DNA of 20,770 bases from a virus, in IMG/VR virus record IMGVR_UViG_3300032241_000523, positions 1 through 20,770 of that record, one strand, 5' to 3'. A model generated the notes under the pieces. The model ran no database searches and was not told the DNA's origin. It was given only the letters and a program-made list of their open reading frames with translations. This document shows, piece by piece, positions 14,042 through 20,770 of the stretch (its first letter is position 1; each line of letters begins with the position of its first letter). The translations under genes and the position numbers were made by a program.

Positions 14042-15067
14042 ATGTCAGGCTTTGCACCCTCATTTGTAACAGTAAATCCGCATTACATGATGCCTGAACT
14101 GATTATGCAGTACAGTTTGGCTTCTGGTGCTTTCACAACCCTCGCAACTGAAAATCCAATGCCTCGCCTTGGAGAAGCAGATTTGTATGTATACGCTAAG
14201 AAAGTTCAGTTGACAACGCAAGTTGCAGCTAACCAATCTCAGCAAAACCAATTGCCAAGCGCATCTGTTATCCCTTCGATGATTAGCACCGCTACTTATC
14301 GCTTACAGACTCGTGCCCAGTATGACAACTTCGATGAAGCTGCTACTGGCGCATGGGGCTACGCATTGCCACAAGCTATGCGTTTAGCAGCTCGTCAAGG
14401 TATTGCACAGCAATTGCGTAACGCACTTCTCTATGGCTACAATCCAGCTAATGGCGAAGGCTTGCTCAATACTTCTGGTGCTACTACTCAATCTTTAGGT
14501 TCTGATACCAATGGCAATACTGGTTACAGCACTTGGGATAGTGGTCAATTAGCTCAGTATTTGTTGAACATGATTGGCGCATTGAAGGTTCGTACACTTC
14601 AAATCGGTCAACCATTACGCTTAGTTTTCCTTGCTCCACAACGCTTCATTAGCCAAATCTCTTACTCTGGTGTAGTGTCATTGACACAATTCCAACGTAT
14701 CGGTGCAGGTGTTGAAACCGCTGCTGGCTTGGTAGAAACTGTTGCTCAATGGGCGGGTGGCGATGATGTTTCATTCGCTGCTGATGACACTTTGATTGGT
14801 CAAGGTGCTGGTGGTACTGATGCGATCATCTTGATTGCTCCAGAACTCAAGATTCCTAAGGCTAACTCACAAATCAATACCAACATTTTTGCATCTTTGA
14901 CACCAAATCAAACTGCAACTTCATTGATGTTGACTGATGTGTCTGCTCCTACAGAGATTCCTACTCCTATCGCTGATGGTGGTATTACTACCCTCTACAC
15001 GATGCGTAGCACCTCTGGTTGGGGTATTCGCCCAGAAGCATTGACAATTCTGTCCGCTGCTTACTAA
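14042..15067 (+). CDS. Major capsid protein (DUF2184-like, HK97 fold)
   Basis: 341 aa after the protease/scaffold genes, ribosome binding site AAGGAATATT before ATG 14042. The sequence fits the DUF2184 capsid family: VNPHYMMPELIMQYSLASGAF at the front, LYGYNPANGEGLLN near 136-149, RLVFLAPQRFISQIS, then a C-terminal APELKIPKANSQIN and the ending WGIRPEALTILSAAY. It forms the icosahedral shell. Without the N-terminal delta domain seen in HK97, it depends on the separate scaffold. A strong terminator follows, as often after the most abundant product. Confidence 0.8.
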   Translation: MSGFAPSFVTVNPHYMMPELIMQYSLASGAFTTLATENPMPRLGEADLYVYAKKVQLTTQVAANQSQQNQLPSASVIPSMISTATYRLQTRAQYDNFDEAATGAWGYALPQAMRLAARQGIAQQLRNALLYGYNPANGEGLLNTSGATTQSLGSDTNGNTGYSTWDSGQLAQYLLNMIGALKVRTLQIGQPLRLVFLAPQRFISQISYSGVVSLTQFQRIGAGVETAAGLVETVAQWAGGDDVSFAADDTLIGQGAGGTDAIILIAPELKIPKANSQINTNIFASLTPNQTATSLMLTDVSAPTEIPTPIADGGITTLYTMRSTSGWGIRPEALTILSAAY

Positions 15068-15084
15068 GTATTAAAAGTTTTGAA

Positions 15085-15111
15085 CAAAAGACCACCTTCG
15101 GGTGGTTTTTT
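15085..15111 (+). terminator. Rho-independent terminator after the major capsid gene
   Basis: ACCACC (15091-15096), loop TTCG, GGTGGT (15101-15106), then T run to 15111; the A-run before the stem can also pair with the T's. No clear promoter follows before 15157, so it probably lowers rather than stops expression of the neck genes. Confidence 0.85.
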
Positions 15112-15156
15112 GTTATAGTTATAAAACCTTTGTGTGATGCCAAAGATGCTTTAAAA

Positions 15157-15221
15157 GGGAGAGTCGGGTTTCTCAAAAGGAAACCGCATCATCGGCTCTC
15201 CCACCCTTTCGGGAGAATTTT
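15157..15221 (+). promoter_or_regulatory. Structured mRNA leader that can hide the ribosome binding site of the 15222 gene
   Basis: GGGAGAG (15157-15163) pairs perfectly with CTCTCCC (15196-15202), extendable by TCG/CGG. Inside, GGTTTC (15167-15172) pairs with GAAACC (15180-15185), leaving a 7-nt bulge on the 3' side. The same TCTCCC (15197-15202) can instead pair with GGGAGA (15211-15216), which is the ribosome binding site 6 nt before ATG 15222. The two structures exclude each other, so the first exposes and the second blocks translation. No known riboswitch or ribozyme family recognised. Confidence 0.55.
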
Positions 15222-15731
15222 ATGGAACTTTTTATAGCAAATTGCAGTAAACAAGAGCATGACTTTACCTATATGCTCATCGAAAATCCACGACCATTTC
15301 ACCATAAAATTCGTGCTGGCGCACAAATGGAAATTAATGGTAGCCAAGATGAAGTGGATCATATTATTAAGCAACATTCACTTTATGGCATGATGGAAGC
15401 AACAAAAGTCAAAAAGGGATTTGGTGGTATTTGTTATCGAATTGATAAGCCAGTTAGCGTTGAAGCTATTGAAAATGGTTTAGATCAACGAGATCAAGAA
15501 ATGATTGATCGTGCTTTGGAAGCTCGTAAAATCACCGCTGCTGCTGCCGATCAGATTTTGTCTAATAAAGCTCAAGAAATGGGTTTAAAGCAAAAAGCTG
15601 GTTTGGAAGTAGAAGTGGTAGAGGAAAAGAAAAATGCTGCTGATAATGAGCCTAAGTTCAACCAAACCATCGAAGTCATTCGTGATGGAGTTGAACCGGG
15701 TAAAAGTCGAGGCAGACCAAGAAAAGCATGA
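15222..15731 (+). CDS. Hypothetical structural-module protein (169 aa)
   Basis: Starts MELFIANCSKQEHDFTYML at ATG 15222. The first half (IENPRPFHHKIRAGAQMEING then DHIIKQHSLYGMMEATKVKKGF) reads as a beta-rich domain like small phage neck-region proteins; the second half is charged and helical (DQILSNKAQEMGLKQKAG). It ends with SRGRPRKA, an AT-hook-like basic tail that could touch DNA. It lies between capsid and connector genes, so a head-linked or internal role is likely. Translation appears controlled by the leader described just upstream. Confidence 0.65.
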   Translation: MELFIANCSKQEHDFTYMLIENPRPFHHKIRAGAQMEINGSQDEVDHIIKQHSLYGMMEATKVKKGFGGICYRIDKPVSVEAIENGLDQRDQEMIDRALEARKITAAAADQILSNKAQEMGLKQKAGLEVEVVEEKKNAADNEPKFNQTIEVIRDGVEPGKSRGRPRKA

Positions 15732-15743
15732 TTTTTATTTAAT

Positions 15744-15756
15744 TGTTGGGTAAAAT
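15744..15756 (+). promoter_or_regulatory. Candidate promoter giving a leaderless mRNA
   Basis: TTGTTGGGTAAAAT has a -10-like TAAAAT at 15751-15756. A transcript from it would start about 7 nt on, at or next to ATG 15763, whose gene has no good ribosome binding site. The -35 box is poor. A similar element lies at 756-764. Confidence 0.3.
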
Positions 15757-15762
15757 CCGCTT

Positions 15763-16221
15763 ATGAGTGATCCCATTACAAATCCCCCTTCATTAACAGG
15801 CTTTATTGCTTGGACTAGGGCTGTAATGGGAATCCCTAGTACTGCCATATCTGATACCGATCCCGGTTATGCTTATGCTTATGCAGTAGCTTTAGATTTA
15901 GTACCAACAGATTTTGCTAGTACTTCCCCTGATATTTATACATTGACTGTGTATAACTTTGGGGGAAGCAATCTATTACAATGGCAACAAGATTATGTTG
16001 GTCAGACATTTTTTGCGGATGCCAGAAAATCATATAACATTAATGGCTTCGTAGCAGGGGTTGTAACAAGCGCAGCGGATAGTTCAACTAGTGAGGCATT
16101 AGTCGTTGGAAAAGGCTTGCAGAACCTCGATTTAATCAGTTTACAAGCCATTAAAAACCCTTATGGTCGTCAAGCTATGGCTTTCATGCAAGCTCTTGGA
16201 ACTCTTTGGGGATTAACTTGA
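15763..16221 (+). CDS. Head-tail connector (neck) protein
   Basis: 152 aa starting MSDPITNPPSLTGFIAWTR. The pattern of short helices (IAWTRAVMGIP, YAYAYAVALDLV), then DIYTLTVYNFGGSNLLQWQQD, a basic FFADARKSYNINGFVAGVV and the ending GRQAMAFMQALGTLWGLT fits helical head-completion proteins placed right after the capsid region. It should dock on the portal under the head. It overlaps the next gene by a TTGA start/stop. The absence of an ordinary ribosome binding site is odd for a structural gene. Role by position and shape; no exact family name. Confidence 0.6.
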   Translation: MSDPITNPPSLTGFIAWTRAVMGIPSTAISDTDPGYAYAYAVALDLVPTDFASTSPDIYTLTVYNFGGSNLLQWQQDYVGQTFFADARKSYNINGFVAGVVTSAADSSTSEALVVGKGLQNLDLISLQAIKNPYGRQAMAFMQALGTLWGLT

Positions 16222-16688
16222 AATTGCATCTGGGGGTTGTGGATGTCCCAGAACCAGCAGGTGGAACAACTTACACAGTAGGTAAACAGTTAGAAGAAAA
16301 CTATGGTCTTTTCTCTGCTTTTTATGGTTTTGAAGAAAAGAAAATAGCATCTTTAATTGAGGAAGATATTGGTAATGCAATGGAATCTTATCTTTCTGGT
16401 AATGGCTTTCCAAAAAGTGTATTTGGCGATTCCACTAGCGAAATAGATCATTTATTTAAGGATTTTTTAAGTACACAGGAAGCTGAAAGAGTTTTAGAAC
16501 CCGGTTCGGAAAAGTTCCCTGTTCCAACAAAAGCTGCTCTTGAAGGCAAATCCTTACGCTTAAAAGGCGGTAAAAAAATCCGTAAAGTTAAAAAAGGTCA
16601 AGAATACGAAACTGTTACTGGAAATCGTAGACCTTCGTTTATTGATACTGGCATTTTTGAAGCATCTTTTAAATCTTGGATTGAATAA
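16218..16688 (+). CDS. Neck/tail-completion protein (HK97 gp10-like group)
   Basis: TTG 16218, overlapping the previous stop (TTGA) and 5 nt behind GGGGA, is a better start than an upstream TTG at 16206: it gives MKLHLGVVDVPEP, the beginning usual in phage relatives. The 156-aa product continues GKQLEENYGLFSAFYGFEEKKIASLIEEDIGNAMESYL, has GDSTSEIDHLFKDFLS, VPTKAALEGKS and ends RRPSFIDTGIFEASFKSWIE, where PSFIDTG marks this group of tail-joining proteins. It probably seals the head-tail junction. Its stop TAA overlaps the next ATG (TAATG). Confidence 0.65.
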   Translation: MKLHLGVVDVPEPAGGTTYTVGKQLEENYGLFSAFYGFEEKKIASLIEEDIGNAMESYLSGNGFPKSVFGDSTSEIDHLFKDFLSTQEAERVLEPGSEKFPVPTKAALEGKSLRLKGGKKIRKVKKGQEYETVTGNRRPSFIDTGIFEASFKSWIE

Positions 16689-17689
16689 TGGCAACAGTAG
16701 CGGAAAGTGCAGCATCTAAAACCGAACTAGGCTCTGGATTAGCGCAAGGAGTCAACACTCTATCGCTTAACCAAACTGTCACATTTACGCTTTATGTCAA
16801 ATTAGTATTACCTCTAGATGGTTATGTATTCTGGGTTAATGCCTCGTTGTTAACGGATTCTGCCCTTTATAACGCATCGCAATACAACAGATTGCTATAT
16901 AACAACTACCCTGAAGGCATTCCAGCTAGACAAGTCGTTGCTCAAGGTTCTTTCCATGTAAGTCAAGAAGTACATCAATTGGCTGAAAGAACAACTGTTT
17001 ACAACCATGTAATGTTCACCTCTTTACAGCCAATTCAGGATTTTAACCTTGTAAACCCACAATTTTTGTACATCGCAAATTACGATGGTTACAAATATGC
17101 GTTTAGCCGTAGAGATAGTTTTTATAAACAAGCTGATTTATATCATTATCGTGGAGATACTGTTTATTCAATAATGAGTAATCAGATTATTGATACGATG
17201 ACAGGATTTGATGCAAATAGCGTAATTGTGTCAAATAGCCTACCAATTTGGCTTGGTTTAAATCAATTTTTCCCAATGTATCCTTCATATTTGGTGGATC
17301 AAAATTTACCCCCTGTTTACGCTGCGGTGGATATAGACCCTGCAAAAACAACCGCTTTACAAGATTTTCCACTTTTAGATCCCGAATCTAATCCTTTTCA
17401 ACTTGTCAAAGATACAGTCAAAATTGACATTTTTGGCATCAGAAATCATGATGCCCTTAATTTTGTAAACTATGTTTTAGATTACAGTCGAAATACTGGA
17501 AATATTGGCTTGATGAATATGCCAGTAATACAAGACGAAAAAGTTACTCAACCAGAATTAGAAATTATTGCTCAGAAAAAAACCATTACTTTTGAGGTCA
17601 GTTATTACCAAACTACAGTCAATAATGTGGCTAGACAACTAATAGAACACGCATTTATTTCCCTTACCGAAGGGACTGTTCCAAGTTAA
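16688..17689 (+). CDS. Structural protein of the neck/tail region (333 aa)
   Basis: ATG 16688 overlaps the previous stop. The protein has a Gly/Ser-rich start (VAESAASKTELGSG) and then beta-rich segments such as SLNQTVTFTLYVKLVLPLDGY, QGSFHVSQEVHQLAERTT and YKYAFSRRDSFYKQADLYHYRGD, ending VARQLIEHAFISLTEGTVPS. Its place between the tail-completion gene and the sheath suggests a tail terminator or another neck component. I do not recognise a defined family, so only a structural role is offered. Confidence 0.6.
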   Translation: MATVAESAASKTELGSGLAQGVNTLSLNQTVTFTLYVKLVLPLDGYVFWVNASLLTDSALYNASQYNRLLYNNYPEGIPARQVVAQGSFHVSQEVHQLAERTTVYNHVMFTSLQPIQDFNLVNPQFLYIANYDGYKYAFSRRDSFYKQADLYHYRGDTVYSIMSNQIIDTMTGFDANSVIVSNSLPIWLGLNQFFPMYPSYLVDQNLPPVYAAVDIDPAKTTALQDFPLLDPESNPFQLVKDTVKIDIFGIRNHDALNFVNYVLDYSRNTGNIGLMNMPVIQDEKVTQPELEIIAQKKTITFEVSYYQTTVNNVARQLIEHAFISLTEGTVPS

Positions 17690-17740
17690 AATATCGTAGT
17701 AAGATGTTTTTATTTCAACAAGTGTAAAAAGGAGTCACAA

Positions 17741-18055
17741 ATGGCTATTACTTCAAATCCAGCAGTTATCAATGGTGCAGCTATTACAGCACAAGGCATC
17801 AATACTTTCCTAAATATTTCTGCTGCTACAGCTATCAAATCTAGCAAAGGTCGCATTGTTAATGTCAATGTAACTACTGCTGGTTCTGGCAATGGCGCAA
17901 TTTATGACCATGCTACTACTTCTGGTACTGGTGCAACTAACTTAGTTGCAGTTATTCCAGACACAATTGGTTCTTATTTAATCGACTTCCCATGCGCTAA
18001 TGGTATTGTTATTACTCCGGGTACTGGAATGGTTGTTTCTGTTAGCTTTAATTAA
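17741..18055 (+). CDS. Small beta-rich structural protein (104 aa)
   Basis: AAAAGGAGTCACAA precedes ATG 17741. The protein (MAITSNPAVINGAAITAQG...) is nearly all Ala/Gly/Thr/Ser/Asn/Ile with few charges, and includes GRIVNVNVTTAGSGNGAIYDH and NGIVITPGTGMVVSVSFN. This fits a single beta-barrel or jelly-roll unit as in phage decoration or fibre-tip proteins. It lies between the neck genes and sheath, an unusual place for a decoration protein. Function inferred. Confidence 0.6.
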   Translation: MAITSNPAVINGAAITAQGINTFLNISAATAIKSSKGRIVNVNVTTAGSGNGAIYDHATTSGTGATNLVAVIPDTIGSYLIDFPCANGIVITPGTGMVVSVSFN

Positions 18056-18068
18056 TTAGGGGGCTAAT

Positions 18069-19388
18069 ATGCCAAATATTGTCAATGTAGTTGTCACTCA
18101 ACAGGTGGCAAACACACCAAGTAATTTGCAACAAACTGGTGCGTTTGTTTCTCAAGGTGGTACAACTTTAAATACAGGAACTACTCAGCTTTTAACTAGC
18201 TTGAGCAGTTTAACAAGCATTCTTAGACCTAGCACTACTATTGCAGCAATCTCTTGGGAATCTAATTTTGTTACAGTTACAACAAGTGCGCCACATGGAG
18301 TTCCATCTGGCGATACTGTTCAAATAGTTATTTCTGGTGTAACACCATCTGGATATAACGGAACTTTTGCTGGTACATCTACAGGTACTAATAGCATTAC
18401 TTATCCTTTGACTAACAATCCCGGTAGTGAAACTGTACTTGGTACATTTCAGCTTTATGCAGCTATCGAATTGCAAGCAATGGCAAATACTTTTTTTGCT
18501 CAAGGCGCAACGACCCCAGTTTATGTTTTGGAATTGGGCGCAAATACTGTAGCTAATGGTGTAACTGAATTAGAAGCCTACATTACAGCTAATTTAGGAA
18601 ATACTACTTCTTCACCAACTCCACAGTTTTATAGCTATTTATTGCCTAACGAATGGGATGCTACCGATGCTCAAACAATGGCAAAGTTATATGAAGGTAC
18701 AACTGCACAAGTTTATTTTTATGTGACTACAACCCTAGCAACTTATACAGGTTGGGAAGGCATTAAATCTGTTTTAGCAACTGTACAAAGCCCTTCTGCC
18801 CCTATTACAGAGTTTAGCGCAGCAGCTCTTTTCTGGGCTTCTTTAAGCTATAACCCAAGCGCAACTAACTTGGCTCATCCTTTTGAATATACTTATTTAT
18901 ATTCTGTAACACCATACAGCACTTTAACTAATACGCAACAAACTCAGTTATTGGCTGCTGGTGTTAACTGGGTTGGTACTGGAGCACAAGGTGGAATTAG
19001 CAATACTTTAATTGTAGGCGGTACTTTTATGGATCTCAATCCATTTAATTACTGGTATTGCGTAGATTGGCTTGCAATTAATGTTTCTCAGTCTTTGGCT
19101 GCTGCAATCATTAATGGTAGCAACCTACCTACAAATCCTTTGTACTATAACCAAGCTGGTATCAATACCTTACAAAAGGTAGCCCAAGCAACAGTTAATA
19201 ATGGTATTTCGTTTGGATTGATCCTATCTCCTGCAACAGTTAATGCTGTTCCGTTTACTACTTATGTAGCACAACATCCCGGAGATTATGCAACTGGTAC
19301 TTACAATGGTTTAAGCCTGACATTTGTTCCATTGCGTGGATTTAACTCCATTACTATCTACTTAACTGCATCTAACATTCCAGTTTAA
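18069..19388 (+). CDS. Contractile tail sheath protein (DUF3383-like) with inserted FCCH-like domain
   Basis: 439 aa. The N-terminus (VNVVVTQQVANTPSNLQQTGAF) and central part (FFAQGATTPVYVLELGA, FYSYLLPNEWDATDAQTMAKLY, AALFWASLSYNPSATNLAHPF) fit the DUF3383 sheath family, ending SLTFVPLRGFNSITIYLTAS. Residues about 57-123 are a separate insert, VTVTTSAPHGVPSGDTVQI, then SGVTPSGYNGTFAGTSTG: the small beta domain often annotated as FCCH-like (named after ubiquitin E1) and seen in many phage tail proteins. It likely decorates the outer sheath. The sheath contracts to drive the tube through the cell envelope. The tube gene follows 11 nt after the stop. Confidence 0.82.
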   Translation: MPNIVNVVVTQQVANTPSNLQQTGAFVSQGGTTLNTGTTQLLTSLSSLTSILRPSTTIAAISWESNFVTVTTSAPHGVPSGDTVQIVISGVTPSGYNGTFAGTSTGTNSITYPLTNNPGSETVLGTFQLYAAIELQAMANTFFAQGATTPVYVLELGANTVANGVTELEAYITANLGNTTSSPTPQFYSYLLPNEWDATDAQTMAKLYEGTTAQVYFYVTTTLATYTGWEGIKSVLATVQSPSAPITEFSAAALFWASLSYNPSATNLAHPFEYTYLYSVTPYSTLTNTQQTQLLAAGVNWVGTGAQGGISNTLIVGGTFMDLNPFNYWYCVDWLAINVSQSLAAAIINGSNLPTNPLYYNQAGINTLQKVAQATVNNGISFGLILSPATVNAVPFTTYVAQHPGDYATGTYNGLSLTFVPLRGFNSITIYLTASNIPV

Positions 19389-19399
19389 GGAGAAAATAA

Positions 19400-19843
19400 A
19401 TGGCAAATCCACAAATTCAACAAGGTACATTAAATCGGCTACTAGCCAGCGTAGTTTATGCCAATTTCACAGCTTTAAATGTGACATCAGGCTATCTGGC
19501 TAGAGAAGCAATTAGTTTGTCTTTTGATGGCGATACTTCTCAACTTATTCCAACTCTGACAGGCGCAGTAACTAGCCCAGAGCCATATATTTTTGGGACT
19601 GTAACCATGCACTTGTTAAGAACTCAAGCTCTTGGCAATGCTTATAAGACTCAAATTGAAACAAACACTACTTTAGGTTCTGTAACTGTTTATCCAGATA
19701 CTCAAGTATTGTCACCATTTCAATTAAACAATTGCGTTTTAATGAGTGTTCAGGAAACAACTTTTGATGGCACACAAGCTGGTTTAGTAGTTCGCTTGCG
19801 TGGTGTATACAGTATCAACTCAACTCTATTTGCTGCATCTTAA
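19400..19843 (+). CDS. Tail tube protein
   Basis: 147 aa right after the sheath, with AAGGAG before ATG 19400. It starts MANPQIQQGTLNRLLASVV, contains VTSGYLAREAISLSFDGD and FGTVTMHLLRTQALGNAYK, and ends with a strand pair (QAGLVVRLRGVYSINSTLF), as in the small beta-barrel tube proteins of myoviruses. It stacks in hexamer rings as the rigid inner tube. Size and position agree with the family (DUF3277-like); the exact family is not certain. Confidence 0.75.
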   Translation: MANPQIQQGTLNRLLASVVYANFTALNVTSGYLAREAISLSFDGDTSQLIPTLTGAVTSPEPYIFGTVTMHLLRTQALGNAYKTQIETNTTLGSVTVYPDTQVLSPFQLNNCVLMSVQETTFDGTQAGLVVRLRGVYSINSTLFAAS

Positions 19844-19857
19844 TGAAGGAATAAAAA

Positions 19858-20442
19858 TTGAAAATTGATCGGAATCTGTCCCTTGTGATGCAGGTGCAGA
19901 CTGAGAAAAACGGAAAAGTTCACATTCATTCCACTTCTATCAGTCGTTCTGTATTTGAACAATTTTATTTAGAATTAGGTAAAGTATTTAGTCAATGTTT
20001 TGATAGTATCAATCAAGCGCATTTAGCTTTATCTGCACCCCAGTTAGCCTACCCTGCTTTGAAGTCAATAGCGCAGAAGGCGGGCAACTGGGATGGGGCA
20101 GGAGGAGTTAAATTCGGATTAGTTAATGAAATTATTCGATTAACTAATGTGGCAGTAAGTACCGAACATGGATGGGAAACCATCCCGTTCGATACGGCAG
20201 TAAAGAAAGAAATATTAAACGAGGATGAAGAAGCTGAAGCATTAAGCTCCCTAATTTTTTTTACAGCAATCTCCAAGGTTGCACCGAAAGACTTGAAAAA
20301 TTCTTTCTTGGAGATGGCAGGTGCATTGCGAAATTGGGAACTTACATACTCGGATTGTACGGAGTACATGAATGGTTTGCCGATATTGACCAAGAAAGAA
20401 ACTACTGGAAAGAAGGCGAAGGAATCATCCATAGTGTCCTAG
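19858..20442 (+). CDS. Tail assembly chaperone, short form
   Basis: AAGGAATAAAA precedes TTG 19858, giving MKIDRNLSLVMQVQTEKNG; no ATG start fits better. The 194-aa protein has a beta-like start and a helical body (SALIFF region, KVAPKDLKNSFLEMAGAL), and ends KKETTGKKAKESSIVS, a flexible Lys/Ser tail usual for this class. Between tube and tape measure genes, phages place two overlapping chaperones that coat the tape measure during tail assembly; the second form arises by ribosomal frameshift. A second open frame overlaps its last 205 nt. The family is judged from position and layout. Confidence 0.72.
   Translation: MKIDRNLSLVMQVQTEKNGKVHIHSTSISRSVFEQFYLELGKVFSQCFDSINQAHLALSAPQLAYPALKSIAQKAGNWDGAGGVKFGLVNEIIRLTNVAVSTEHGWETIPFDTAVKKEILNEDEEAEALSSLIFFTAISKVAPKDLKNSFLEMAGALRNWELTYSDCTEYMNGLPILTKKETTGKKAKESSIVS
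20256..20313 (+). promoter_or_regulatory. Candidate -1 ribosomal frameshift signal
   Basis: In the chaperone frame, codons ATT TTT TTT give the perfect slippery heptamer T TTT TTT at 20256-20262. After an 8-nt gap, CTCCAAG (20271-20277) pairs with CTTGGAG (20307-20313), and AAAGA (20287-20291) with TCTTT (20302-20306) extends the stem next to it. Slip site, gap length and stem all fit known -1 signals. Confidence 0.55.
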
Positions 20443-20564
20443 ACCATATTACTTACATAAATTTTGGCGAGTTTATGAAAGAAATAGGTTTTAAATGGGA
20501 AGATGCTTCAGAATATCGCCAAAGGTATTTAATTAGGGCTATTAAATCTAAGACTTTATTTTAA
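20262..20564 (+). CDS. Tail assembly chaperone, frameshift extension (second frame)
   Basis: The -1 frame is open from 20238 to TAA 20562-20564. It has no ATG at a sensible place and no ribosome binding site, only a TTG at 20334, so it is most likely reached from the upstream gene. A slip at 20256-20262 would give 135 + 100 = 235 aa. The last part (HEWFADIDQERNYWKEGEG, VLDHITYINFGEFMKEIGF, YRQRYLIRAIKSKTLF) is clearly protein-like; the first 25 codons after the slip look less so. A slip later, at TGGAAAG (20406-20412), would keep nearly all of the short form and is the alternative. Confidence 0.55.
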   Translation, partial: YSNLQGCTERLEKFFLGDGRCIAKLGTYILGLYGVHEWFADIDQERNYWKEGEGIIHSVLDHITYINFGEFMKEIGFKWEDASEYRQRYLIRAIKSKTLF

Positions 20565-20580
20565 TTACTAGGAACACAAC

Positions 20581-20770
20581 ATGACAGTAAAATCGGTAAT
20601 TGAAATAGATGTCTTAGACGAAAAGTTTAAAGCGTTTCAAGCCGCTTTTGAAAAGTACAAAAAGTCTGTTGATGAGCAATCCAAAAAATGGAAAGAAGTC
20701 AACAAAACATTAGAAGAAGCTGAAAAACGTCAAAAAGCGTTTAATAAAGCACTTCAAGATGGCGCACAAA
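20581..20770 (+). CDS. Tape measure protein, N-terminal part (runs out of the window)
   Basis: TAGGAAC precedes ATG 20581, 16 nt after the chaperone extension. The 63 visible codons (MTVKSVIEIDVLDEKFKAF...) form a Lys/Glu-rich coiled-coil helix (YKKSVDEQSKKWKEVNKTLE) typical of the front of tape measure proteins, and the gene after a chaperone pair is nearly always the tape measure. It is cut by the window end, so length and C-terminal features cannot be seen. Confidence 0.65.
   Translation, partial: MTVKSVIEIDVLDEKFKAFQAAFEKYKKSVDEQSKKWKEVNKTLEEAEKRQKAFNKALQDGAQ

Noticed and set aside
1-20770. tRNA genes, CRISPR arrays, insertion sequences, integrase or attachment sites
   Set aside because: I looked for cloverleaf stems, regularly spaced repeats, transposase-like frames and flanking direct repeats and saw none I could support.

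Overview
The window is a piece of a tailed-phage (or prophage) genome of myovirus type, covering the packaging, head, neck and first tail genes. The evidence is the gene order small terminase, large terminase, portal, MuF-like protein, protease/scaffold, major capsid protein, neck genes, contractile sheath (DUF3383-like), tail tube, tail assembly chaperone with a frameshifted second frame, and the start of a probable tape measure. The DNA is AT-rich, the genes are tightly packed with ATGA/TAATG overlaps, and Shine-Dalgarno sites are ordinary. A Gram-negative host, perhaps a freshwater betaproteobacterium, fits the style, but this is a guess; no integrase, attachment site or host gene is visible.

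Layout. 1-909: end of an upstream + strand operon (coiled-coil protein, 57-aa acidic protein, Ref-like HNH nuclease, 39-aa peptide). 898-2246: two overlapping - strand genes, a SprT-like metalloprotease and a calcineurin-like phosphoesterase with an N-terminal HTH. 2247-2359: divergent control region. 2360-6647: packaging and portal operon ending in a Zeta-toxin-like P-loop kinase. 6644-7247: three small - strand genes. 7248-9490: an accessory island of small genes with its own repeated promoter (about 40 nt before the start) and a near-invariant leader, ACGAAAGGA-N6-ATG. 9569-10741: small HTH protein, 56-aa protein, MuF-like head protein. 10750-13374: an 874-aa polyprotein-like fusion of DUF6321-like, Nudix, DUF2213 protease and acidic scaffold parts, with a strong internal start that would release the scaffold alone. 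13385-15067: probable capsid accessory protein and major capsid protein, then a terminator. 15157-15221: a structured leader able to hide the next ribosome binding site. 15222-17689: neck/connector genes. 17741-20770: small structural protein, sheath with an inserted FCCH-like domain, tube, chaperone pair with a candidate -1 frameshift site, and tape measure start.

How it works together: the terminases load DNA through the portal into a shell of the 14042 protein, built on the scaffold segment and matured by the DUF2213 protease. MuF and perhaps the Zeta-like kinase may be packaged inside. The neck genes join the head to a contractile tail whose length is set by the tape measure with the two chaperone forms. 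The most interesting points are the nested scaffold start, the frameshift signal, the RNA switch candidate before 15222, the repeated promoter/leader island with an LPD29-like protein, and the kinase in the portal operon.
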